A stretch of DNA of 64,000 bases. It comes from Brachyhypopomus gauderio (taxonomy: Eukaryota; Chordata; Actinopteri; Gymnotiformes; Hypopomidae). Shown piece after piece: positions 26,796-49,259 of the stretch (position 1 is its first letter; each line of letters starts with the position of its first letter). A program made the position numbers and the translations under genes. The DNA lies in NCBI RefSeq assembly GCF_052324685.1, contig NW_027506974.1:158501-222500 (forward strand), in the 5' to 3' direction. The notes beneath the pieces were generated by a model. That model saw only the letters and a program-made list of their open reading frames with translations, was not told the origin of the DNA and made no database searches.

Positions 26796-26990
26796 AGCAC
26801 ACAACCATCCATCCATCCAGTATCTGAACCGCTTAATCCCACTAGTCGGGGTCACGGGGGGCTGGAGCCAATCCCAGCATCTCCGGGCGAAGGCAAGGTA
26901 CACCATGGGCAGGTCGCCAATCGAGAATCTAACCCAGACCGCTTTGCTGTGAGGCGACAGTGCTAACCACCACACCACCATGCCGATCGA
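26796..26990 (+). mobile_element. Internally deleted LINE-related dispersed repeat
   Basis: The element starts with an (ATCC)n-like accatccatccatcc, continues with tatctgaaccgcttaatccc, gtcggggtcacggggggctg, gagccaatcccagcatct and ggtacaccatgggcaggtcg. It then jumps to a distal part with cccagaccgctttgctgtga and ggcgacagtgctaaccacca. I recognise this as a very common fish dispersed repeat from which the middle, normally over 100 bp, is missing. The frame of about 80 aa seen here is a by-product. Confidence 0.7.
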
Positions 26991-26994
26991 GCAC

Positions 26995-28690
26995 ACAACC
27001 TTCTTTAATAAAAACTTATAAGAATCACATATGCAAAATACAATACTTTAAAAAATGAGAATTTGTCATACAACTTTATTATTTTACACTTCATATGCAC
27101 AAAACTTCATAATAAAAACAGTACAGTTTAGGATGTTATAAGTAGGCCTATACAGTCCTTTACAAAGTTGTAAGTATATGAATGGGGCACAGATCGATAT
27201 GTTATTGGATATAAAAAGGGCTATAATACTCTAAAAGGCATTTGTAATAAATAGCATCTAAAAATTAGAAACCTATTTTTACAACCTTTCGCATATGAGA
27301 GTGTCCTGATAACGTTACTGTGCTGATGAATATAATCCTTGGGGTGCCTTGCTCTACCGGTTATTAAAAAAGACCAAACAAATGTCTGGCTCTGTTATTG
27401 ATAAAAAATAAGTAAGATAAAGCAAAAACTAGACTCCCTCAAATAAGCAATGTTCTCTCAATGCTTGAGTATAGCTACATAGAAAAAATGCGCCAGATAC
27501 TTCATGCAAGGAAATCTGCAGATATTCCAGTCAGCTGCCTGTGTAATATCTGTAATTTAGTCAACATTAACAAACATCGTGATGTTTTAATATGCTCTTC
27601 ATAACGTGTGCTGCTAATAAAACCGATATTGCTTTTCAGTCAGAGCTTATGGAAGAGGCGAAGTCAGCGCATGACACCTGACATGAAATGACTACAGGAT
27701 TTTACTGGCAGCTAGTAACTGTAAGGCGAGGGTATCCTGAAGGAAGGATGTGCACCGTGCGCCCTCTGGCGGTCAGCAAGGGTAACTGTAACGGTGGCCA
27801 TTTCTGCAGGATGCAGAGTTGGCTAGATTTGCCTAGAGTGGGAGCTAAACGGCGAAGGAGGAAAGTGTCCACAGACGGTGACAGAAGCGTACAACTGCAC
27901 GTGTGAGGCGGTGCAGAGCGATGCAAATCTAAAAATACAGTTGTGCTCTGACGTAAATAGTCCATTGGCATGAGTGCACATGTTGACGTGCGCCATTTGC
28001 CACCCTGTTTGTCCCGTTTGTCCCAGGTGCAGGTCTCACAGCTGGAAGACAGATAAGACAGATAAGACAGATATGCACAGGTGTGCTGTGTGTTGTGTCC
28101 TGTGTCCTGTGCCACGGCCGAGTTAGAACAGCACCGATCTCACACGGAACTGGGGGATTGTAGCCTGGTTGATCGTTCTGGTAATTTTGTAATTAACAAT
28201 TAACTGTTGGTAAAAATGGATATGTCGGATATTGCATTTGTATGTAATTGTAATAGCCAGTAGAAGTCCTGGTCTAACTCCTGCTCTTTGGGTGTTCTCT
28301 GCTGTCTCACTTTGAGCTTTTCAACTGACTCAAAACTGTTGAAACTGAAATGAAAAACTTCTTGCCGTTTTTCTAGATTTAACCAAATCTTAAATCTTCA
28401 GCCTCAACACAAGAGTGTCCATGCGAATACATCAGCACCATTGTGTCAGCAGCCTGTCATCTTTGTGTAGTGTTGTATTTCTGGAGGAGGCTTACAACAA
28501 CACACGCAGATAGACTGTAGAGATGTACAAGAGCAGGTACTTTATTCATAAAAACCATACATGTTATTGTACGCACAAAATACTGTAAACAAATACTGTG
28601 TTATCATGACGCTGAGAGCAGCTGCTCCGTCCTTGCACCGTGTGACTGTAGCGATGTCTCTTTAAGAGTGAAACTGAAAGGCGATCCGTG
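26995..28690. other. Intergenic upstream of tlcd4
   Basis: The region is AT-rich to about 27650 and then mixed. No exon is supported. A small gataagaca repeat (agataagacagataagacag) is present near 28050. Confidence 0.5.
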
Positions 28691-29060
28691 TAGGAGAAAG
28701 CGCCTTGCCCTGCAGTAACCTCCCGCAAGCGCGCGCGCCGCTCCTGCAGCATCCTGCTCCGCGCGCGCTCTCACCTGCGTGTCTCCCAGCACGCGCCGGG
28801 CCCGCGCGCACGAGCCGCGCTGAAAATGTGCACGGACGTTTATTACGGAGGAGGGAGGACGTTACCGAGCGACTAGAGGCGCCGACGGGCGGCCAGCAGG
28901 TTCGGTTCGGCCCCGTTATGTTCGCAGCCGTCGCGCACGAGCCTCAGAACTAGCAGTCGCGCGACGGGGGAGACGCACTTGGATGTTGGACGGCAGGTAC
29001 GTGCACGCGGTACCGGAACCGTTTTCGTGCCGGGACATCTCGGGCGCGGTGTTTTGATTG
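28690..29060 (+). promoter_or_regulatory. tlcd4: CpG-island promoter and probable non-coding exon 1 of tlcd4
   Basis: CpG density is the highest in the window (gcgcgcgcc, cgcgcgcgctc, cgcgccgggcccgcgcgc). A strong donor, ggacggcag|gtacgtgc, has its GT at 28997. The next good acceptor on the + strand that reaches a start codon in a good context is at 32802-32803, just before the tlcd4 ATG. I infer that a 5'UTR exon ends at 28996 and splices to 32804. Transcript evidence was not available. Confidence 0.6.
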
Positions 29061-32000
29061 CTGGGTTGTTTTCTGGCGAGATCTGGCAACCCGGGTCAGG
29101 ACGTTTCCGTGTGTGGTGGAGGCCGTTTGGTTGCAGGTTGCAGGTGTTTACGTGTTTATTTACGGTGGTTTCAGGAGAAACATTGCGGCGTTTATCCGTC
29201 TAACCCAGCGAACTTGCGTGGCAGGTTCAGATAGCCGAGTGCCATGTTAATCGGCTCGGTCTGTTGGTTTGTTCACTAGTACTAAGGGTCCCTAATGTCA
29301 TATTTTAATAATACAGTATCGCAACAGATGCAACTTCTTACGGTGAGTGTCTGGGGTTGTTCAGGGGTGGACACATCACATTCAGTTTACAGGTCATTTA
29401 GCAAGATTCGTGTCTGCAGTAATCAGATTGACCAGCTACTTTAACCTCCGACATCACAACACCCAACAACCCCCGCGAGTCCTCCATCCACCACCCCATC
29501 ACCACCCCCATCACCACCCCATCTCCACCACCCATACAGTATGGAGAAGTCACATCACTGCTGCTGTTTGTCTCAGATCTGTTTCATCAGTTTTCATATA
29601 TCCGTGATTTTAGGGTCGTAATAGCTAAACAAGTTTGCATTTGCTTAGGATGCATCTTGTTCCACTTTTGAATGTTATCCTTTGATGTTCTAGACATCCC
29701 AAAATAAGGCCGAACTTTCAATATACAAATGAAGAAATTCAGACGTGGCCCGCTGGAATCTTTAGAATGAATCAACTTTTGTTTGCCTTTGAGAATGATC
29801 GGCATGGCAGTGATGAAATCTCATGTGAACACTGCTGTTTGTTCATGCGTGTAGCCGTATGTCATGCTGTGTATTTAAGATATAACCGTGCTCCAGTATT
29901 TAGTGTACAGAGGTCACCTGAAAGAATGAGCCCATACTGCATGGCTGGGTTTGATTCATGGTTGCTTGGCTGTTTGGTCTCTAGGGAATGCACTGTGCAT
30001 GCCTCCATATATTGCTGTCTGACCTCTGTAGTCACATGCCCTTGACAGCCAGCACGCGTGTCCATAAATGATGTAAAACTTTAAGCACTCTTCACTCTGC
30101 GTGAGGTTGCACTGCGAAAAGCCCCACAGGCCGGCGTACTGGAGGGCTGTGCACTTGTGTGGTTTCCTGTAAATGGACGTGGTATGTTTTCACAATGAGG
30201 GAACGTGGTGTGGAGCACGGAGCTGGAGCTTAGCGGACGCCCCGTTACGCTTGGCGGTGTCCGTGGCCTACAGCGGCTCCCTGGTGGGCTCGTGAGTAGC
30301 CGGGTAGAGCTGAACGCTGCTGCTTGAAGAGCACGGAGCAAGCTGTGACACGCTGGCGCTGAGACACCCTGCGTTTGACTTCCTCTGCAGCACAGCACTA
30401 TGGGATGTGGGACGGTCAGAGTAGGCGTGAAGATAAGGCTGGGGGGGGGGGGGGGGGGGTCTGTGCAGAGAGACGTGTGGCTGGTTCAACCGGTCTGCTG
30501 CTCGAACTGGCAGTCAGGTGAGTGTGTGTGTGTAGGTCTTCCAGCGTGATAGATTTGTTGCTCTGATCTGCATGCACTGCAGTGCTGTGATTGGCTGTGT
30601 TCAGCTGTGTTCAGCTGTGTACATACCTGTGCTACTTACACGTTCAGGTTCACGCCTCTGTTGTCACTTTGTCTCCATAAATGCTGTAATTATAGTTTTG
30701 ACCAGAGTCATGTCAGAATTCAGTTACACAGTTAGCATGTGTTTTATTTTGTAACAGGACAGGTTTGACAATACTAACTTATTGTGAGTTAAAGGCTTCA
30801 TCACAATGCAGAGTAAGATTGTTTACGGTACACCCTGTAATCTAAGCAGTTACAGCCTTAGGCAAGAAGTCTTTTTTTATTGGCTGCATGTGGGTATTGG
30901 CCACAGGTGTGTAAAAGAGGTCACAGAGAGAAGTGTATATAGACCGAGGACTCAGATTTCTGCACCTGATACATTATACAAATCTGGAGTGCTCAATTAA
31001 CTTGGTATTAACTGTAATCTTCATTTTTACTTAATCCATTAGCATGTCACAGAAATCTGCAGCCGTTGTGTTCCAATTAGTCGGTCTTAGATGATTAGTT
31101 AAACGAAGCCAGTGATCTGGCTATTATAGAAAAGCCACTTCCTCAATCTCACGATTATTGTTGTGTATGTACTTCTGCGTTGCTGTTCAGCAAGGGTTAT
31201 AAATTGAGTATGTCAGTAATTTCCATGGGAGAATTCAATTAGCCTAGCGTTTTAGTGTCACAGCTGTGAACGTTGTCGTTTAATTACTGAAATGTACACT
31301 TTCTGCAGTAGAATGGTGATGTTTAAAAGTCAACCTCAGTGGTGGCTGTTCAGTTGTAGATTAATCAGACTGTATTACAGATCAAGGTCTTGTTTAACTG
31401 GTTTACTGCCACTGTGTAAAGATGCCTTGGGCTCCCAGTACAGGGAAAGAGGACTGCACCCAAGGTCAGTCAGTATAACTAGAAAAGGTAAAGTTCTCTT
31501 ATAGTTGTGGAAAACTGGGGTGGGGAAAAATGGGAAAAAATCTGTTTTTGTGATAAGTGGATATGGAGAAATCTTGATGTACAGTGGCTTTTTATGACTG
31601 AAACCTTAGAGCCCAACAGCAGGGGTGCCTGATTGCTAGGGGCACGTGTCTGGTTAGTGTAAGGGACGTGTGCACAGTCAGACATGTTTGCACCCCCAAA
31701 CCCCCACCCCCCCACTCACTTTTGACAGAACCTGCCTTGTATTATAAGTCTGTGGTTAACAGACTGTAGCCATCTCCTGGAATTTACAACGGGTCTCCTG
31801 TTCGTTCCTGAGCAGTAGTCTGCTGCTGACTGGTTTGAGACTCGAATAATATCATGGCCATAGTACCAGTCACGGATGGGTTCGGTTAGGGCTTTGCTGC
31901 TGATTTGCTATGCGTGAGTGTCACTGTTGTGTGGAGAACGCACCACTCCGGACAGAATGTGCAGACAGGTGGTAAACACAGAAAATGGTAAACACAGTAG

Positions 32001-32800
32001 TTGACGATCATCAGAACAGTTCACCTGCAGTCTTAGATAAAGGTCCTGTTGCAGCATGAGAGGAACTGTGTAAATTCATATAGTAAACACTCAAAGACCC
32101 TATTTTTAATTTGTAAGTTTGGAATTACCAAGTCTTTGCAGATTGAATTGCTTTCTCTGTTTCCAGACTGCAGGTGAGACTAACACTAACAGACTAACAG
32201 ATGCGTGGACAGTGTATAACCTCCACCTTGATGGAGTGGTTACTGCTGTATAGGTCCTCCACCTTATTGGAATGGTACCCTCACCCCTATAAGTTCTTTG
32301 GAAGAACACCTGCTCTGGTGGCCTCAGAAGGGGTTGAACTGTCACAGTGCCTTCGGAGAGTCTCAGTAAGAGGAATTGTGGCACTGATGTATGGTTCAGT
32401 AAGGCTCGGGTTTCTAATGTATAACTGAAGATTCAGAACCAACTGTACATACTTACTACACATATATTATTGGTTAATGTCATGGAGCTTTATTATACAG
32501 TGGTGCAAAGTAGTTTTTTAATATATTCTTTATATCCTTTAATAGTTTGGAGTTTGTGCTGTAGGCTATAGTATCTTGTGACATCACTGGCAGCTGTAGT
32601 GTATGGCAGGCATCTGATGGTGCTTTAAATAAAGCATGCTAGGGTGTCAGAGCCGCATACACTACCCTGAGCGTCCTCTGCTGATGGATGTATGTATAGT
32701 ATCTGCTTGAGGGGTGGGGGTGGGGGGGGGTAAAGCCTGTTTACTCCTCACCCCAGTGCTGTTGAGTTCTCCTCACCTCCCTCTCCTCTCCTCCGCCTGT
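29061..32800. other. Inferred tlcd4 5'UTR intron
   Basis: No coding exon is supported. A ccaccccatcaccacccc CA/C-rich patch is at 29485-29540 and a G run at 30442-30460. The remainder is unremarkable. Confidence 0.5.
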
Positions 32801-32818
32801 CAGCGAGCTCGCGTGGCC

Positions 32819-42418
<9,600 letters not shown>

Positions 42419-43759
42419 GAATGAGGACGAGTTCGCCCTCGGCAGTGGCGTGAATTCCACAAAGATTCTCTCTCAGTGCTATTGATTGCTTTTTTTTTTT
42501 TTGTTTTGTTTTTGTTTGTTTTTAACTGTTCCCCACTGCTCTCACAAGGGAAGCGGAGAGATGAAACCGGACATCTTGTGACCGTAGACGAGAGGAACCA
42601 CCCCAGAGCAATATTTTAAGTTTCACAGTTTCACAGAACCTGACACTGTGATTGGACCAACGATGTTTGATCAAGTTGGCCAGTGCGGGTAAAGCCACCC
42701 TGCCCGTGCTGGTGCTTTAAGGTGAAGGGGTCAACAGTTATGTCCATTCTGTTTGATTTGCTGAATGTCCTGAAACCTAAACATTTTTTTACCTTGATTT
42801 GATTGAGCCTCTGTCTGTTCGTTCTTGGTTGAGGGAACCATGACTTCCTGATGGGGGGGAAAAAAAGCAAGTGCCACATCCGTCTGATTTAATCATCCAA
42901 GTCACTGCCTTCTGTAAAGGAGCAGTGCGCAAAGCATCTGCCCACGTTGTTTACGATGAAGTTAGACCTCTTACACTGACTGAAAGGCATTTATCCTCAC
43001 ATCTGCACTATACCAGGACTTGTTCAGACCACAGGCCGGACCTGAACACGGCCTAAGACACCGACTAAGAGACAACAAGGCTGAGGAGGGTTATCTGTGA
43101 GTCTGCACACACACACATTCATGTGAAGTGTTTTTTTTTTACAGCTATAGTAAGGAGTGCGGTACACTTTGCTGGTGCGCTAGAGGACACATCGAAGATC
43201 TCAAGAAAAGGACGAGCTGGAATGTATAGAACTGCCAAGATGTTTTTCGACCCAGATCTGATTTGGAGTTGTTAGCCATAATCTGATACTTTTTCAGTAC
43301 ACTTTGATTACAAGATGGTTTTTCATTGTATACTTGAGAATTGATGCACGCGGATAACGTGAAGGTGTCCTCACAGCTCAGTGTGTGTTTTCTCTGTACA
43401 GCTAACCTTTTGCATGCAGCGGTGGCATGGTTCTCCGAATGTTTGCAATGTAGATAGAAATGTTTATTAGACATGCAAAATGCACATTTTAATTAATTTT
43501 TTTGTGTACAGTGTATTTAGTCAATATAAAAGACAAACTGTCTAATATTTTGGGAAGAGTTTTTAAAGGGATGTTTCAATCATGGACATTATGGCTAATG
43601 TTCACGTGAACTCTAGCTAAATGTTAAAATCTTTTTCTGCATCATATTTATTTGAACCAGTCCAGCACTGGGGCAGCATGTACTTACATATTTATTGTTT
43701 TAAAAGAAATGTATGATGTATCGGTGAAGGCTGTTTGTGATTTATCTAAGTAGTTATAA

Positions 43760-43765
43760 AATAAA
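43760..43765 (+). terminator. tlcd4: Possible proximal polyadenylation signal of tlcd4
   Basis: AATAAA occurs 1.34 kb after the stop codon. Further signals follow at about 44006 and at 45105, so alternative 3' ends are possible. Confidence 0.4.
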
Positions 43766-45104
43766 GGAGATGACAATATAAGGACATATATTACAATCAG
43801 TTCAGAATGCATCATGCGTCAATTTGTAAGACGTTTTAGCATAGAATATACATACTATACAACTCTTACATCCAGTGGCAATTCACCTACACAGATTAGA
43901 GAATAGAGGATGCCATGTGTTATTGTATTTCGTTAACTGAAAAAGTATTTATTATGTATGGATATGAGCAAGACACATGAGATATATAAGAATGGTTTGT
44001 TCATTAATAAAATGCCAGATGTTCTATTTTTAAATGATTAAATACTTGAATTCTTGCTCTACCTTACTGTGAAAGGCAGGCACTGAAAATTGTTTTAATT
44101 GCAGTTTGTGAAAGATGATTCCAATCATAATAGTTTGCCTTTACTTGTTTTACACATGTGGTGTTGTAGATGTCTTTTCTATACGATTTCTTTACAGTTT
44201 TTACCACGTCACATTGATGTAAGATTTTCACATCATTTTGATTGTATTAGGCTTGCATGTCATGTTTTCCACCATGTTTTTGTGGTGTCCACTTGAGTGA
44301 TGTGTGAAAGTTGAGCTGAACGTTTGCGTTTCTGTTTGCACTGTTTAGTGGGAAACTGTATTCAGGCACACCAGCACAAGTCTTAACATTGTAAATTCCA
44401 AACATCTCCAAATTCCTGCAGACTTTTGCCTTTTTGACACGTTTCAAAACAATGTTGCCAGTTCCGTCTTTCCTTTCTTCTTTCTTTACTCAGTATAGAA
44501 TACAATACAGTGCAAAATGGTTTTGTACTAAATATGATGGAAGCTGCCTTTCTTTGTGGTAGTTTGCTAAATGTTCTTATTGGTTAGTTGAAGAAGCAGG
44601 GTTTGTCTTTCAAGTACAAGCATTTTAAGTATGAGCCTTCAAATCTGTCTTCATATGCACCGTACTGCTCTTTTGCAGACTGAAGAATGGAACTCAGTAA
44701 TTAGTTATTTGCTTTTTTTCCTTTTGAGGGTATTACTTGTATAATGCTTCCTAAATTCTGAACAATTTATGAATATGCTGATTCTGCGGGCCTGATTAAT
44801 ACATTATTTTGGTGTTTTAGCTAGCTTCACTCAAACAGTTCAACAGCCTGAGTATGAGATCTGCTGTGTCTGACTGCCCATGTGACATTTCTGTCATGTT
44901 AAATTGTTTTTCCTCACCTTATTTTGTAAAAGGTTTCTTAAAATTGTAAGACTGCACCTGTTAAAGTGTGTATATATCACATGCTCATTGACGAGAGATA
45001 TGTGAAGACAGTCCAGGAGTTTTATATGTGAGCATCAGGTATGATTTATTTTCAAACCTTGACTTGTCTTATTTTTTCTGCCATAGCCTAATGCCATTTG
45101 CCTC

Positions 45105-45110
45105 AATAAA
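45105..45110 (+). terminator. tlcd4: Possible distal polyadenylation signal of tlcd4
   Basis: AATAAA in cctcaataaagcaatatg is followed by GTTCATTTTG, a GU/U-rich downstream context. It is the last strong signal before the hccs promoter region. Confidence 0.45.
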
Positions 45111-45479
45111 GCAATATGTTCATTTTGATTCCTTGTTCATTTTGATAACCTTGACTCCACTGGTGACCAAAAAATAAACATTAAACATCATCTGCATTAA
45201 TTGTACCCTTTTATCAATAAAAACCATTTACAGTAATTGCAGTTACATGATAATTTCAGTGTATTAGGCAGGCAGTACAGTCTCCATCCTCACTGTACAA
45301 ACACTCCCCACCACGATGTCACTTCCTGAGGCCACGTTTGAGACGTTTTTTTTTGCTGATTTGTAAAAAAAAAATCACCAATCCAAAACAAAGCTTAAGT
45401 GGAGTAACGCTTAGAGACAAGACCGTAACCTGTCCTGATAACGTGGTGAGGTTACCGCTGTTACCTGTATTGAGTTACC

Positions 45480-45631
45480 GCTGTTACCTGTGTTGAGCTG
45501 TAGGTGGCAGTAGTGAGGTTTGACGATCAGCGGTAAGACAGAAGAAGCGGAAGTGATGCCTTGTGGGTAATGACTACAGGACAGCACGTTGACATTGGGC
45601 ACCAGGCTGCAGTTCTCAAACAAGTACGGAG
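45480..45631 (+). promoter_or_regulatory. hccs: Candidate hccs promoter and non-coding first exon
   Basis: The stretch gaagaagcggaagtgatgcc contains GCGGAAGTG, an ETS/GABP-type core typical of nuclear mitochondrial genes. A donor-like gtacggag|gtaaaacc has its GT at 45632. An acceptor-like tatattcgtag ends at 46410, 28 nt before the hccs ATG. A 5'UTR exon and a repeat-filled 5'UTR intron are inferred. Confidence 0.4.
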
Positions 45632-45825
45632 GTAAAACCTCATAAGACCTTTATGGGTCCGTCTGTGTGAGATATGGCAGATATTTTACATAAACGTAGC
45701 CGCCATATTTAGGATTGGCTTGTCTTGCAAAATAAATGTATGTTAGTTAGCTGGGTCAGGTCGGCTGTGATTACTAAAGAGAATTACTGGTACTGTAGTT
45801 AGACAACATGCTGTTATCTTGACCG

Positions 45826-46030
45826 AGGGAGGGAGGGAGGGGGAGAGAGAGAGAGAGAGAGAGATGTAGGGAGAGGTAGGGAGAAAGGGGGATAGATAGA
45901 GAGAGAGAGTGGTAGAGGTAGGGAGAAAGGGGGATAGATAGAGAGAGAGGGACGGGGAGAGAGAGGGGGGGTAGAGGGAGACAGAGAGGGAGGTAGAGGG
46001 GTAGAGAGAGAGGTGGAGAGAGAGAGGTAC
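45826..46030. repeat. GA-rich purine repeat
   Basis: Blocks of GAGGGA, GAGA and a twice-occurring longer unit (ggtagggagaaagggggata, followed by gatagagagagag) make up a purine-rich tract. The minus-strand SLSLPLSL frames over it are artefacts. Confidence 0.9.
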
Positions 46031-46087
46031 AACTTGTCATTCATCTGATCAAAGGCTTAGCTCAGCTGGCTGTATGTCTCTGTGTCC

Positions 46088-46400
46088 TAATGTATATTGT
46101 ATATGTGTACACTGTATGTGTACATTGTAATATGTGTATATTGTATATTGTATATGTGTGTATGTGTACATTGTAATATGTGTATATTGTATATGTGTAC
46201 ATGTGTATATGTGTACATGTGTATATTGTAAATGTGTATATTGTAAATGTGTATATTGTAATATGTGTATATGTGTACATTGTATATGTGTATATTGTAA
46301 TATGTGTACATGTGTATATTGTAATATGTGTACATGTGTATATGTGAACATGTGTATATTGTAACGTGTATATTGTATATGTGTATATTGTAACATGTGT
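46088..46400. repeat. TGTATATTG/TATGTGTACA satellite upstream of hccs
   Basis: Units such as tgtatattgtaatatgtg and tatgtgtacatgtgtata are mixed over 310 bp and end about 40 bp before the hccs ATG. The frames on both strands are artefacts. Confidence 0.95.
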
Positions 46401-46438
46401 ATATTCGTAGCTAGATTGGAAGCAGGACTGGGTCCAGC

Positions 46439-48547
46439 ATGGGTGCTTCACTCTCCAGCCCTGCTGCCACTGTCACAGCGGAGGTGGTGACGGTACCCGG
46501 GTCAGCCTGCTGCCGGCGGCCCACCACAGGACTGCCCCATGCACCAGAAACACCACATGGGTACGGACAAACCAAGCTGCTTAGGCAAAACTTTTACCCA
46601 CTCTCCAAAATGTAGTTCTTCAGTCTATTTTTACAGTCTCAGAACCAGACTTGACAACGAAGGAAAGTATAATGTAAACATGCGCTGTGAAACCTGCACT
46701 TGTGGTGGTGATGACTTTGCTTAGAAGTTACAATCGCCTTTTAGCACCAGTGCATAACTTAAGAAGCAAAAGATGGAAACTAAACATGTTCTAGCTGCTA
46801 AACGGGAGATTCTAATATAATGGTTGTTCTCTCTTGTATGAAATGCATGTTCCTGTTGGACTGTCAACATAAAGCAGCCCCTCCATCGGAGTGCCCTATG
46901 CATCAGGCTGGGAGTCCAGCCACACCCCCTGCTGGGCCGGGACACCAAGAGCGGGCGTATGAGTTTGTGGAGTGTCCGGTGAGGGCTGCAGAAGGAGGTG
47001 TGCCGAGACCGACTGACATCGATCCAACAAACATGGTAACCAGATCTGGTTATGATTGATGGCAAAATCATGCAGCTTACTTTTACTGTATTGTATTCTA
47101 GTTGAGTGCAAATTGTGAGTTGGCCATTTTTTTTTTTTTTATGTGTCTGTGCGCACCTGTAAGATGCCACCACCCAATCAGCAGCCGGCCGCTGGACAAC
47201 CTTTCCCACTGTCCGTTACCAGAGAGGAGTCCAAAATCCCCAGAGCTGGGACAGATCAAAACTGGGTCTATCCCTCAGCACAAATGTTCTGGAACGCCAT
47301 GCTGAGGAAGGGGTAAGATTGTTTCTGTTCCATGCTAACGATCAGCAGTAGAGCTCCTTAAATGATACTAATTTAATTTATTCTGCCCTTGATCAAAATT
47401 CCATTTTACAGACTTATAATGTTTTTGGACAAGTATAGTAATGCTGTTAAAAAAAAATAAAAATTAAAATGATGGTTTAAAATACTATAAAGATCTATTG
47501 TGATTCAGAATATATCTCGTGGGTTACATTGTAGATTGTGTACCAGTCATAGAGTAGATGAACTGTCATGTGATGTTTGATGTGTAGTGCATGCGTTCTA
47601 CTGACCGATAGGCCTTAGCAGTCCACGGATCCTTGGTGTGAAATTATGATGCATTAACTTGATTTATTTGTCTTTTCATGTTGCATTATTCTACAGTACA
47701 ACAATGGCAAAGGTCTTTCTTTTAAAAATATACTACAACTTATTAAAGATAAATAATATCAACTAAACTGTTGTGTGTCTGAAGAATATGCTGTAAGAAC
47801 AGGGCAGTTTAACAGTAAAAGGTTGGTGGTGCGGTGACTTTTGCCAACTTGTCCCGTTCCTGATAAAACAAGATATTCCTATTATATAAGAAGTATGGCA
47901 ACTCTTGATGTGTCCTTCTGTGCAGGTGGCGTTGGAAGGATGATAACCTTTCACCAAACGACATGACCAATATCATCAGAATTCACAACCGCAATAATGA
48001 GCAGGCGTGGGAGGAGATTCTGAAGTGGGAGGCCCTGCATGCAGGGTGAGCAGACCAGCGTGTTACACACACACACACGCGCGCGCATGCAGCACAGCAG
48101 GCCACAGCTGTAAATGGTTCGTTTTTTATATCTTTGGTGTGTTTCTGGGGTGTAGTGAATGTCCGTGTGGTCCATCCTTGAAACGGTTTGGAGGTAAAGC
48201 AAAGGACTTTTCACCCAGGGCCCGTATCCGTCATTGGATGGGGTAAGTGCCACTTCTGTCCCGGGCTGGTGAAACACAACTGGAGGGCTATTGGCGTGTT
48301 ACGTCCATCCATTTTACCTTCTCTCTCTCTGTCTCTACTTTTGTGTAGGTATGAATTGCCCTTTGACCGTCATGACTGGATTGTAGATCGTTGTGGAAAA
48401 GAAGTTCGATATGTAATCGACTACTATGAAGGAGACCTCGACAAAGACACTTATCAGTTCTCCATCTTAGACGTGCGTCCGGCTCTGGACTCTCTTGGAG
48501 CAGTGTGGGATCGAGTGAAGGTGGCCTGGTGGCGCTGGTCGTCTTAA
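46439..48547 (+). CDS. hccs: Holocytochrome c synthase (cytochrome c heme lyase), frame conflict in exon 1
   Basis: Exons: 46439-46560, 46875-47035, 47164-47312, 47926-48045, 48156-48242 and 48349-48547, all GT-AG. Exons 2-6 are in phase. HCCS sits on the outer face of the mitochondrial inner membrane and attaches heme covalently to apocytochromes c and c1. Signatures are [78 protein letters not shown] (His about 164, equivalent to the human heme ligand His154), [34 protein letters not shown] and VAWWRWSS at the end. Two CPMHQ heme-regulatory-type motifs occur, one in exon 1 and one in exon 2. The start [17 protein letters not shown] resembles the human MGLSPSAPAVAVQ, but it is 1 nt out of frame with the exon 1 CPMHQKHHM that joins exon 2. 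Allowing that single-base difference gives about 278 aa (human 268). Read as it stands, an in-frame start would be ATG 46539 with 245 aa. Confidence 0.9.
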
Positions 48548-49252
48548 CCTGCCGGACGCCCTGTCACATCTGCCTTTATTCTCATGGACATCACAACTTC
48601 AAGAATGTCACTGTGGAGAAACAAGACAGTTGTCAGGGTCTTATTTTAGTTCTGCATTGCTGGAGGTGTGAGCCTCCATTGTAAATCTGTCTATGACACG
48701 TGGATGAGCTCTTCAGAAGCATACTCCACTCTGAGCATCTTCTCTTTCCGGGATTTTATTTTGTGGCATTTAGAATTATATGATTTTAGGGCACGGTAAA
48801 CCACAAATCTGCAAAGAGGCACTTTTCTGCCGTTGTATATGAGCTGTGATCTGAAATGACTGAACATGATGGTTATGGTTTTTTTTTTTTTTTTTTTAAC
48901 TGAAATATTGAAGTTGAAAGCTCATTACGACCGAGCACTTTGGCAGAACAAAACGGATTATGACTAGAGGAGTCCTGCAGGACTTGTCTAATGTGTTTGG
49001 CATGAGCACTACAGGAGGGATGTAGGGGGCAGCGCCACACAGTGGCAGTTTGTGGTGTGAATTTCCACACTTCCTTCTCTGAATAGGAAGCAGCAGTGGA
49101 TCGTCCTGTGTGGTGTTGGACTGTGTGTTGGACTGTGTGTTCTTTAGTATTGTTCATATTTCAAAAAGAAAAGTGCTAAACTCCGTGTAGTGCTTCTGTG
49201 TTAATGACATTTCTAATATGAGGCAGTGCATTTAAAGTTTGCATTTAAATGC

Positions 49253-49258
49253 AATAAA
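49253..49258 (+). terminator. hccs: Likely polyadenylation signal of hccs
   Basis: AATAAA in aatgcaataaagtgca lies about 700 nt after the hccs stop codon. It is the first canonical signal seen downstream. Confidence 0.55.
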
Positions 49259-49259
49259 G

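Larger units (their letters stand above)
42419..45130 (+). other. tlcd4: Probable long 3'UTR and flank of tlcd4
   Basis: The sequence after the stop is AT-rich, T-run-rich and without other exons. Candidate AATAAA signals are at 43760 and 45105. I infer a long 3'UTR, but only transcripts could set its end. Confidence 0.45.
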
